From an uncultured Lentisphaerota bacterium (lineage in GTDB: Bacteria > Verrucomicrobiota > Kiritimatiellia > CAIQIC01), in the NCBI GenBank assembly GCA_903896925.1, contig CAITZM010000016.1, positions 64,859-128,858 of the forward strand: a stretch of 64,000 nucleotides of DNA, in the 5' to 3' direction. Positions 1 through 6,922 of the stretch are shown here, in pieces. The first letter of the stretch is position 1. Each line of letters starts with the position of its first letter. The position numbers were made by a program, and so were the translations under genes. The notes beneath the pieces are model-generated. The model searched no databases. It had not been told where the DNA came from and saw nothing but the letters and a program-made list of their open reading frames with translations.

Positions 1-219
1 GAGAACGATCTGCGTGGTGTGCGCCAGGAGTTGGAGGGCTGGAAGCAGCGTGCGGTCGCGCAGCCGCCGGCCGCCCCGGCGCCCGTCGCGCCGCCGGTCT
101 CGCCCGCGAAAAAAACCGCGCCCGACGCCGAGCCCCCGCCGCCGGCGCCCCTGGCGCGTCCGGCGCCGTCCTCGGATCTCTATTGCCTGCCGCGGCGCAA
201 ACCGCGCGACGATTTCTAG
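1..219 (+). CDS. C-terminal end of an unrecognised protein (5' truncated by window)
   Basis: An open frame runs from base 1 to a TAG at 217-219 and its start lies outside the window. The visible 72 residues begin with a charged stretch that could end a coiled coil (ENDLRGVRQELEGWKQR), then an Ala/Pro-rich linker of about 40 residues, and finish with a short basic tail containing YCLPRRKPRDDF. No domain can be recognised. It ends 26 bases before the kinase gene on the same strand, so it may belong to the same transcription unit. The reading frame is the only one open over this whole stretch with a plausible composition, but a Pro/Ala-rich GC-rich segment can be open by chance, so confidence is moderate. 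Confidence 0.5.
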   Translation, partial: ENDLRGVRQELEGWKQRAVAQPPAAPAPVAPPVSPAKKTAPDAEPPPPAPLARPAPSSDLYCLPRRKPRDDF

Positions 220-245
220 ATTTCACGGTGCGCTCTGGGTCTCTC

Positions 246-1445
246 ATGCCAACGGATAAAAAAAGCGGTTTGCCGGACTTCGTGGTGCCCGAGCATCTGG
301 CCGGCACGCCTACGACGCTGATGATGCCGGGCTCGGGGCAGGATCCGGGCATCAAGTTGCTGTGCGAGCACTACAAGGCGATCGTGCAGGGCCGCGCCAT
401 CTTCTATCCCGTCGCCTACCGCTTCCCGCGCGAACTCGGTCGCGGGCGGCAGGGCATCGTGTTTCTCGGCCTGCGGCAGGGCGCGCGAGGCTGCGTGACG
501 CGCCATGCCATCAAGCTGTTCGATCCCGGCATCTATGCGTCGCCCGAAAAGTACTGGACCGACATGGGGCGCATCGCCGCGCAGACCTCGAAACTCCAGC
601 TCGTCAAGAACCCCAGCCTGGTCGCGCCGGACGTCTACGAGGAGAACAACGGCATCGGCTACCAGCAGATGGAAGTCGTGGACGGCGTCAGCCTGAGGTA
701 CCTGCTCGACGGCGCGCATCTCGAGCTGGTCAAGGCGCGGAGCACGAAGGAGGAGTGGGCGCGCTTCACCGACGTGGTTTTCCGCGCGGACCGCGGGCGG
801 GTGCGCATCCAGCCGGGCGTCGCGCTCTACATCATGCGCCAGGTCCTGCGCGGCATCGAGGCGCTGCACGACGCCGGCTATGTGCATTCCGACATCAAGC
901 CGGCGAACATCATGATCGACCGCCAGGGCTACGTCCGCCTGATCGACTACGGCCGCGCCGTGCTCATCAACGAGCGCGTGACGGTCCTCTTCGGCACGCC
1001 GATCTACATGGCGCCGGAGATCCACCGGCGCGAAGCCAGCATGATCCAGTCGGATATCTACGGCGTCGGCCTCGTCGGCCTCGAGATGCTGCGCGGCGAC
1101 ACCGGCATCAAGCCCGACCTCGACGAGCGTGCGCTGCTCGAAGCCAAGGAAAAATTGCCCGGCCGGCTCCTGACGTTGCTGCCCGAATACGTCCGCCAGA
1201 ACGCGCAGTTCGTTGTGCTCCTGCAGCGCTTCCTCGCCCCTGATCCGCGCTGCCGCTACGCCAACGCCACCGAGGCCGAGGTCGGCAGCGAGGGGCTGCT
1301 CCAGGTCCACCGCCAGCTTGTGCAACTCGGCAAGGACGCGGAGTATGGCCGCGAACTTGAAGCCTACCTCGCCAAGCTGCCGTTCCCGGTGGCCGAGGCG
1401 GAAGAACTCACCCCCCAGGCGGGCGCACGCCCGGCGACCACATGA
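246..1445 (+). CDS. Cytoplasmic Hanks-type serine/threonine protein kinase
   Basis: The 399-residue product carries an ordered protein-kinase domain: a glycine loop (LGRGRQGIVFLG, around residue 65), the ATP-anchoring lysine in HAIKLF, a catalytic loop HSDIKPANIMID, a metal-binding DYG in place of DFG (LIDYGRAV), and the activation-segment end GTPIYMAPE. There is no signal peptide, membrane segment or PASTA repeat, so it should act in the cytoplasm, unlike the PrkC/PknB type. The HRD motif reads HSD, so the arginine that reads activation-loop phosphorylation is missing. I chose ATG 246 because it follows the upstream stop; an in-frame start at 183 would overlap the previous gene. The stop overlaps the ATG of the adenosyltransferase gene (ATGA), which suggests coupled translation. 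Confidence 0.85.
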   Translation: MPTDKKSGLPDFVVPEHLAGTPTTLMMPGSGQDPGIKLLCEHYKAIVQGRAIFYPVAYRFPRELGRGRQGIVFLGLRQGARGCVTRHAIKLFDPGIYASPEKYWTDMGRIAAQTSKLQLVKNPSLVAPDVYEENNGIGYQQMEVVDGVSLRYLLDGAHLELVKARSTKEEWARFTDVVFRADRGRVRIQPGVALYIMRQVLRGIEALHDAGYVHSDIKPANIMIDRQGYVRLIDYGRAVLINERVTVLFGTPIYMAPEIHRREASMIQSDIYGVGLVGLEMLRGDTGIKPDLDERALLEAKEKLPGRLLTLLPEYVRQNAQFVVLLQRFLAPDPRCRYANATEAEVGSEGLLQVHRQLVQLGKDAEYGRELEAYLAKLPFPVAEAEELTPQAGARPATT

Positions 1446-1999
1446 AAAAAGCCTACTCCATCACCACGCGCGTCGGCGATCGCGGCACCACGCGCACGCT
1501 CGGCGGCGAGACGCTGCCGAAAAGTTCGCCGCGCATCGAGGCCTGCGGGCAGGTGGATGAGCTGGTCAGCGCACTCGGCCTGGCGCGCTCCAGCGCGACG
1601 CGCGGCAGCGCGCTCGATGCGCAGCTGCAGGGGCTCCAGCGCACGCTCTTCGCCTTTGCCGCGGAGATTTCCGCCGGCGTGCAGCATGCCGGGCTCCTGT
1701 CGCAGCGGCTCGACGCCCGGGCGGTGCGGCAGCTCGACACGCTCCGGCGGCAGCTGGAAAAAGCGGTCGAGCCGATGCGCGACTTTATCGTCCCCGGCGA
1801 AAGCCTGCTCGGCGCGCAGCTCGATTTTGCGCGTACGTTCTCGCGCCGCTGCGAGCGTTCCGTCGTCACGCTGTCCGACCGAGGCGAGTTCCGCAACCGC
1901 CACGCGCTCGTCTGGCTGAACCGGCTTTCCGACGTACTCTGGCTGCTGGCGCGGCAGGCCGAAGGCCACTCGCGCCCGCTGCACGAAAGCCGGCCATGA
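1442..1999 (+). CDS. PduO-type cob(I)alamin adenosyltransferase
   Basis: The 185-residue protein matches the PduO/ATR family, which transfers the adenosyl group of ATP to cob(I)alamin to make coenzyme B12. It has the N-terminal nucleotide-binding motif TTRVGDRGTTRTLGG (residues 8-22), the RIEACGQVDELVSALG segment, the FIVPGE motif and the C-terminal arginine-rich signature with ARTFSRRCERSVV. Length is typical for the single-domain family. It overlaps the kinase upstream by ATGA and murB downstream by ATGA, so all three are probably translated together. There is no B12 biosynthesis gene nearby, so its job is more likely salvage or cofactor repair for a B12 enzyme encoded elsewhere. Confidence 0.88.
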   Translation: MKKAYSITTRVGDRGTTRTLGGETLPKSSPRIEACGQVDELVSALGLARSSATRGSALDAQLQGLQRTLFAFAAEISAGVQHAGLLSQRLDARAVRQLDTLRRQLEKAVEPMRDFIVPGESLLGAQLDFARTFSRRCERSVVTLSDRGEFRNRHALVWLNRLSDVLWLLARQAEGHSRPLHESRP

Positions 2000-2934
2000 A
2001 CGCGGCGGCCCTGCAAGCCGCGGGCTGCGCCCTCTTCGCCCACGAGCCGCTGAGCCGGCACACCACCTTCCAGCTCGGCGGCCCGTGCCCGGTGTTGATC
2101 GCCTGCGCCACGCCGGAGCAGCTCCACACCGCCGTCGCCGAATTGCACCGCAGCGGCGAGGCCTTCGAGCTGATCGGCGGCGGTTCCAATCTGCTCGTTG
2201 CCGACGGCGGCCTGCCATCCGCCATCATCCGCTATCAAAGCGCGCAGCCGCTCATCGCGTACGCCCACGGCGTCCTCAACGTCAGCGGCAGCACGCAATT
2301 CGACGACGTCGCCGCCTGCGCCGTGCGCGAGGGCCTCGCCGGGCTGGAGCTGTTCAGCGGGATTCCCGGCACGCTGGGCGGCGCGCTCGCGGGCAACGCC
2401 GGCGCGTTCGGGAAGCACATCGGCGACGTGCTGGAGGAGGTGACGCTCCTGGACCGCGCCGGCCGCCTCCGCCACGCCGCGCCGGCCGAACTGCGCTTTG
2501 CCTACCGCAGCAGCGCGCTGCAGACGAGCGGCGAGATCGTGGTCGCGGCGCGCCTGCGCCTGCCGCCCGGCGAGGCGGCGGTGCTCGCGCACCAGCGCAA
2601 CGAGTGCCTGATGATCCGCCAGCAGAAGCATCCCGACTGGCATGTGACGCCCACCGCGGGCAGCTTCTTCCGCAACGTCGCGCCGACCTCGGCGGCCGGT
2701 CGGCGGCAGGCGGCGGGCTGGTTCCTGGAGCAGTCCGGCGCGCTGGAAATGCGCCTTCACGGCGCGCGGCCGTACGCCAAGCACGCGAATATCATCGTGC
2801 GCGACGGTCCCTGTTCTGCGCAGGATGTGCTCGACCTCTCCCGCCGCATGGCCGACGCCGTCGCCCAAAAATTCAACCTGCAGCTCGAACGCGAAGTCCG
2901 CCTGCTCGGCGCCTTCGCCTCCTATGAGCGCTGA
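1996..2934 (+). CDS. murB: UDP-N-acetylenolpyruvoylglucosamine reductase MurB
   Basis: MurB reduces UDP-GlcNAc-enolpyruvate to UDP-MurNAc with NADPH and FAD, the second committed step of peptidoglycan synthesis in the cytoplasm. The 312-residue product shows the FAD-binding features: HTTFQLGG, ELIGGGSNLLV (about residue 55), and GIPGTLGGALAGNAGAFG (about 120). The catalytic serine lies in TAGSFFRNV, and the C-terminal half has HGARPYAKHANIIV. The start overlaps the adenosyltransferase stop (ATGA). The length and single SxFRNP-like motif fit the type II (short) enzymes. Its presence argues for a peptidoglycan-making cell. Confidence 0.93.
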   Translation: MNAAALQAAGCALFAHEPLSRHTTFQLGGPCPVLIACATPEQLHTAVAELHRSGEAFELIGGGSNLLVADGGLPSAIIRYQSAQPLIAYAHGVLNVSGSTQFDDVAACAVREGLAGLELFSGIPGTLGGALAGNAGAFGKHIGDVLEEVTLLDRAGRLRHAAPAELRFAYRSSALQTSGEIVVAARLRLPPGEAAVLAHQRNECLMIRQQKHPDWHVTPTAGSFFRNVAPTSAAGRRQAAGWFLEQSGALEMRLHGARPYAKHANIIVRDGPCSAQDVLDLSRRMADAVAQKFNLQLEREVRLLGAFASYER

Positions 2935-3154
2935 CCCGCGACTGCCCCAAGCTGCGGATTTTTCTCCGGGCACCACGTTCGTGATTAAAGAATTCGATGT
3001 GCCCTTGGTCCATGTCCCGGGCAGAGGCTGGTTCAACTGGTTTGGAGGCACGCCTCGTCCGTACGATGCAAAGTTCCTCCAGGTGGGCAACAATTGGCCC
3101 GCCGGCTCGTTTGAAGAGTGGTTGGACATCCTCGCCGCCTCGCTGGAAGGGTAG
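2924..3154 (+). CDS. Small conserved-looking hypothetical protein (76 aa)
   Basis: The start codon ATG at 2924 lies inside the last codons of murB, giving an 11-base overlap typical of coupled genes here. The product is rich in aromatic residues: a centre with HVPGRGWFNWFGGTPRPY, then a C-terminal helix SFEEWLDILAASLEG. It has no signal peptide, membrane span or cysteine. I do not recognise the family. The balanced composition and absence of the Arg/Ala/Pro bias seen in spurious GC-rich frames make it likely to be real. It closes the kinase-adenosyltransferase-murB group; a repeat-rich gap follows. Confidence 0.6.
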   Translation: MSADPRLPQAADFSPGTTFVIKEFDVPLVHVPGRGWFNWFGGTPRPYDAKFLQVGNNWPAGSFEEWLDILAASLEG

Positions 3155-3798
3155 AATAACGGAGTTAACCCTGAGGTTACGGAGACCTGGGGAGGGCAGC
3201 TTTGCGGTGCAGCCGAACAGCGGGTGCCGGGTGAAGCACCAGGACACCAGGGCACGAAGAAAACAATGGCAGAAGAGTTTTGGCCACGGATCAACACGGA
3301 TGACACGGAACGCTGGCTATCTCTGAGCTCTCTGCGTTCTTTCGTGGCGCTTCAAACCGAAGAAATCATTGCCACAAAAGAGCGCAAAGAAAACAAAGAG
3401 GGAACGGGAACCGAAACCGCCAAGCCGCCGAGAACGCCAAGAAAAAGAAAGCCCCCCCTGCTTGTGTGGGCGGGGCTTTCCAGCCCCGCGAACCCGAAAG
3501 AGAAATGCGAACATCGAACATTGAACATCCAACGCCGAACATCGAAGTAGCAGTTCGCAAAGCGGGCCGCAGGCAGGGCGCTCGCGCCTGCGGTGAGCCT
3601 GCCTGCCCCGAGCGTGTCGAAGGGTCGAACCGCCGCGAGCGCCGGGGATGGGATCCGCGCGCGGGGTGGTGGCCGGCGGCCACGGCGTGGACGATCCTTT
3701 CAATGGCTTGGGAAAAGTCCTGTCTTCGGGTTCCAATCCTTGTAAACACACGCGGACGTTGCGTTGGGGCGGGGGTTTTGCGATAGTCCGCGCGCTGT
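3155..3798. other. Repeat-rich intergenic region, no convincing gene
   Basis: This 644-base gap has no frame with coding character. It contains several word-like repeats that recur elsewhere in the window or resemble each other: ACCAGGACACCAGGGCACGA near 3238, CACGGATCAACACGGATGACAC near 3285 in two parts, AAAGAGCGCAAAGAAAACAAAG near 3376, the GAACATC series at 3509-3547, and CCCCGAGCGTGTCGAAGGGT near 3607. The last bases before 3799 presumably hold the promoter of the surA-like operon, but I could not assign convincing -35/-10 boxes. Confidence 0.6.
3509..3547 (+). repeat. GAACATC-type short tandem-like repeat, copy 1
   Basis: A run of degenerate seven-base words built on GAACATC and GAACATT (GAACATCGAACATTGAACAT and onward). 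Related copies occur at 15656-15695, in the opposite orientation at 15737-15774, and at 41934-41964. All are intergenic. Confidence 0.75.
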
Positions 3799-4752
3799 AT
3801 GAAAAGAATTCTCCAGAGTCTGGCGGCGCTCGTGCTCGGCGGCGCGTGCGGCGCCGGCGCCGTCGTGGCCGACCGCTTCGCGGCGCAGGTCAACAACCGC
3901 GTCATCACCGTCAGCGACGTGTTCGGCTCGATGGGTCCGGCGCGGCAGCGGCTGGCCGACCTCTATGCCGGGGCGGAGCTGGAGAAGAAGATGGAGGAGG
4001 CCTTCCAGAAGTCGCTCGACGCACTGGTGGAGCGGGCGCTGATGCTGGAGGAGGCCAAGCGGCAGGAGCAGAAACTGCCGGAGCAGATCGTGGATGGGCG
4101 CATCAACGAGATCATTCACGACCGCTTCAACAACAACCGGACGGCCTTTTTCGAGGCGTTGACCGAGGAGCGGCTGACGCTCGACGAGTGGCGCAAAGAG
4201 GCGCGCGATTTCATCACCATCGCCCTGCTGCGGCGGCATGAGGTGGGTGAGAAGGTGGTCGTCACGCCCGGCGATGTCCACGCGCTCTACAAGCAGCGCA
4301 ACGACAAGTATAAGCTGCCGGAGAAGCTGCACCTGCGCGCCATCGTGCTGCGGCCGCGCGCCGGGCACAACCCGGAGGAGCTGGCGGGCGAACTGCGCAA
4401 GCGCTGCGCGGCCGGCGAAAAATTCGAGGACCTTGCGCGCGAATTTTCCCAAGGCTCGGGCGCCGACAAGGGCGGCGACTGGGGCTGGCAGCAGCCGGGT
4501 GAACTGCGCAAGGAACTCCGCGCGGCGGCGGCGGCGTTGCAGCCCGGGCAGGTCAGCGCCCCCGTGAAACTGGACGACGATGTCTACCTGCTCAAGCTGG
4601 AGGAACGCCAGACCGCCAGCCTCAAGCCCATTGATGCCGTCTATGCCGAGCTGGAGGGCGACCTGCGCCAGAAGGAGGGCGAGCGGATCTACCAGCAATG
4701 GATCAAGCGCCTCCGGCAGAAGTTCTACATCAAGATTTTCCCGCTGAACTGA
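3799..4752 (+). CDS. SurA-like periplasmic peptidyl-prolyl isomerase / chaperone
   Basis: The 317-residue protein begins with a signal peptide (MKRILQSLAALVLGGACGAGAVVA) and then the SurA N-terminal chaperone fold (DRFAAQVNNRVITVSDV, a helical region to about residue 160). One parvulin (PpiC) domain follows at about 170-270, with KLHLRAIVLRP, a SQGSGADKGGDWGW motif typical of parvulins and PGQVSAPVKLDDDVYLLKLEER. It should help fold outer membrane proteins in the periplasm. It is followed by pdxA and rsmA four bases downstream, echoing the surA-pdxA-rsmA order of enterobacteria, which supports the assignment. Only one parvulin domain is present against two in E. coli SurA. Confidence 0.85.
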   Translation: MKRILQSLAALVLGGACGAGAVVADRFAAQVNNRVITVSDVFGSMGPARQRLADLYAGAELEKKMEEAFQKSLDALVERALMLEEAKRQEQKLPEQIVDGRINEIIHDRFNNNRTAFFEALTEERLTLDEWRKEARDFITIALLRRHEVGEKVVVTPGDVHALYKQRNDKYKLPEKLHLRAIVLRPRAGHNPEELAGELRKRCAAGEKFEDLAREFSQGSGADKGGDWGWQQPGELRKELRAAAAALQPGQVSAPVKLDDDVYLLKLEERQTASLKPIDAVYAELEGDLRQKEGERIYQQWIKRLRQKFYIKIFPLN

Positions 4753-4756
4753 AGCC

Positions 4757-5707
4757 ATGAGCAGGCCCCTCCGCATCGGCATCACGCTCGGCGACCTCAA
4801 TGGCATCGGGCCGGAGGTCGCGCTCAAGGCCGTCCACCGCCTGGGCGCCCAGCGGGGCGTCCAGTTCGTATTCATCGGTTCGCCCAACGCCCTCGCGCCG
4901 TTGCGCACGCGGCCCCGCCAGGCGCTGTTGTGGGATCCCACGCCGCACCTGGCGCCGCGCCTGACGCCCGGCCGCATCTCCGCCGCGGCCGCGCGCGCCG
5001 CCGCGGCGTGGATTTATTTCGGCGTGCGCGGCTGCCAGACCGGCTTTCTCGACGCCCTCGTCACCGCGCCCATCTGCAAGGAGGGGTTTGCACGCGCCGG
5101 TCTCCCGTTCCCCGGCCATACCGAGCTGCTCGCGCGGCTCACCGGCACGCGGCGGTTCGCGATGATGCTGTTTGGCGGGCCACTGCGCGTCGTGCTGGCC
5201 ACCCGCCACCTGCCGCTGGTCCAGGTGCCCGGCGCGTTGCGGCAGGACGAACTCACGGAGACGATCCGGCTGACGGGCGAGGGGCTGGCGTGGATGGGTC
5301 TGCGGCGGCGCCGCATCGCCGTCTGCGGGCTCAATCCGCACGCCGGCGACGGCGGGCTGCTCGGCGACGAGGAGACCCGGATCATCGCGCCGGCCATCCG
5401 CGCCGCGCGCCGGCCGGGCGTGCAATTGTCCGGCCCGGTCCCCGGCGATACCGTCTTCCATCAGGCTTTCCACGGTCACTACGAGGCGATTGTTGCGATG
5501 TATCACGACCAGGGTCTCGGCCCGCTGAAGATGCTCGCGTTCGACACCGGGGTGAACCTGACGCTGGGCCTGCCGATCGTCCGCACCTCGCCCGATCATG
5601 GCACGGCTTTGAACATCGCGGGGCAGGACCGCGCCAACCCGGCGAGCATGGTGGCGGCCCTCGAATGGGCCATCCGCCTCGCGCGCCGCCCGAATCCATG
5701 GACATGA
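4757..5707 (+). CDS. pdxA: 4-hydroxythreonine-4-phosphate dehydrogenase PdxA
   Basis: PdxA oxidises 4-phosphohydroxy-L-threonine in the DXP-dependent pyridoxal phosphate pathway. The 316-residue product has the family signatures in order: ITLGDLNGIGPEV near the N terminus, VTAPICKEGF, FPGHTELLARLTG, the metal and substrate motif CGLNPHAGDGG (about residue 192), AMYHDQGLGPLKML (about 247) with a metal-binding histidine, and VRTSPDHGTALNIAG near the end. It starts four bases after the surA-like stop and overlaps rsmA. The first glycine-rich motif reads GDLNG instead of the usual GDPAG, a small deviation. Confidence 0.93.
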   Translation: MSRPLRIGITLGDLNGIGPEVALKAVHRLGAQRGVQFVFIGSPNALAPLRTRPRQALLWDPTPHLAPRLTPGRISAAAARAAAAWIYFGVRGCQTGFLDALVTAPICKEGFARAGLPFPGHTELLARLTGTRRFAMMLFGGPLRVVLATRHLPLVQVPGALRQDELTETIRLTGEGLAWMGLRRRRIAVCGLNPHAGDGGLLGDEETRIIAPAIRAARRPGVQLSGPVPGDTVFHQAFHGHYEAIVAMYHDQGLGPLKMLAFDTGVNLTLGLPIVRTSPDHGTALNIAGQDRANPASMVAALEWAIRLARRPNPWT

Positions 5708-6531
5708 AACTCACCCGCCCATCGGATGTGCGCGCGCTGCTCGCGGCCATGGATTTCCATCCCAGCCGCGTGCTCGGCCAGAATTTCCTGATCGATGCCA
5801 ACATCCTGAACATCCTGTTCGAGGCCGCCGCGCTGACGCCGCGCGACACCGTGCTGGAGGTCGGGCCCGGCCTCGGCGTGCTGACCGAGGGGCTGCTCGA
5901 ACGCGTGGGCCGCGTCATTGCGGTGGAGAAGGACAGCCGCCTGTTCCAATGGCTGGAAAACACGTATGCCCAGGCTCCCAAGCTGGAACTCATCCACTCC
6001 GATATCCTGGATGTGGACCTGACGCCGCTGCTCGCGGGGGGCGTGAACAAGTGCGTCGCGAATCTGCCGTATGCCATCGCCAGCCGTTTCCTCGTGGAAT
6101 TGATGGGCGCGGCGCGCGCGCCGGAGCGGATTGTGGTCACGGTCCAGCTCGAGGTCGCGGAGCGCCTGGCGGCCGCGCCCGGCACGCACGACTACGGGCT
6201 GATCAGCGTGTTGGCCCAGCTGGCTTACACCGTGAGCATCCACAAGCGGATCAGCCCCACGTGTTTCTGGCCGCAGCCGGAGGTGACCTCGGCGATCCTG
6301 CTGATGGTGCGGCGCGATGAGCCGCTGGTCGCGGTGGACGACCGGGCCGCGCTGCTACAGCTGCTCAAGCTGTGCTTTTCGAAGCGCCGCAAGCAGATCG
6401 GCGCGACCCTGCGCGGCGAAAAGTTTGCGGATGTGGACCGGATCCTGGCCGACTTGGCCATTCCGCCCATGGCACGTCCTGAAAACCTGGCGCCGGCCGA
6501 CTGGGCGGGCTTGAGCCGCCGCCTCGCGTGA
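5698..6531 (+). CDS. rsmA: 16S rRNA dimethyladenosine transferase RsmA (KsgA)
   Basis: RsmA dimethylates the two adjacent adenines A1518 and A1519 (E. coli numbering) near the 3' end of 16S rRNA during 30S maturation. The 277-residue product has QNFLID near residue 25, the SAM motif VLEVGPGLGVLTEGLL, the acidic IAVEKD motif and the catalytic NLPYAI (residues about 120-125). The C-terminal part has CFWPQPEVTSAIL and CFSKRRKQI, as in the family. ATG 5698 overlaps the pdxA end; ATG 5704, two codons later, is equally possible. It is the last gene of the surA-like/pdxA/rsmA unit. Confidence 0.93.
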   Translation: MDMKLTRPSDVRALLAAMDFHPSRVLGQNFLIDANILNILFEAAALTPRDTVLEVGPGLGVLTEGLLERVGRVIAVEKDSRLFQWLENTYAQAPKLELIHSDILDVDLTPLLAGGVNKCVANLPYAIASRFLVELMGAARAPERIVVTVQLEVAERLAAAPGTHDYGLISVLAQLAYTVSIHKRISPTCFWPQPEVTSAILLMVRRDEPLVAVDDRAALLQLLKLCFSKRRKQIGATLRGEKFADVDRILADLAIPPMARPENLAPADWAGLSRRLA

Positions 6532-6922
6532 TGGATCCGGCCGGGCTAAGAGAACATCCAGCCACAGATTGCACAGATTCCACCGATTTCGGATGGAAGA
6601 GAAAGTAGCGGACGAATCCAAGAGCTCACGGACAGCCGAAACCGCTTTCTTCCGTGTGGTCCGAGGGGGAAACGTCCGGCAAAGCGGTTCCCACGCGATG
6701 CGTGAGTCTCTATCGTGCCCCCTTCTCATCCGCTTTCCCCTCTGTGAAATCTGCGAAATCTGTGGATCGCTTCTCTGCTCTGTGAACGGCGTATTCTTGT
6801 CTGGCTACGCTCTTGCTGTTTTCCAGATCCGTTTGGAGTGGCGCAAGTTTCTAGATCCCGGCAATGAAATATGAGAGCGACGCGGAGAGCATCAGGCGCG
6901 GAGCCGTCGGCGCACGTGTGCT
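6532..6922. other. Convergent intergenic region with CACAGATT repeats
   Basis: This gap separates rsmA (plus) from the sensor kinase (minus). No coding frame is convincing. CCACAGATTGCACAGATTCC near 6560 and GAAATCTGCGAAATCTGTGG near 6746 are inverted relatives of one word-like repeat. They could pair over a 170-base loop, but no compact terminator with a T tract is evident. Confidence 0.5.

Noticed and set aside
4930-5697. Upstream extension of the RsmA frame inside pdxA
   Set aside because: The added 256 residues are an Arg/Ala-rich shadow of pdxA, and RsmA has its normal length from 5698.
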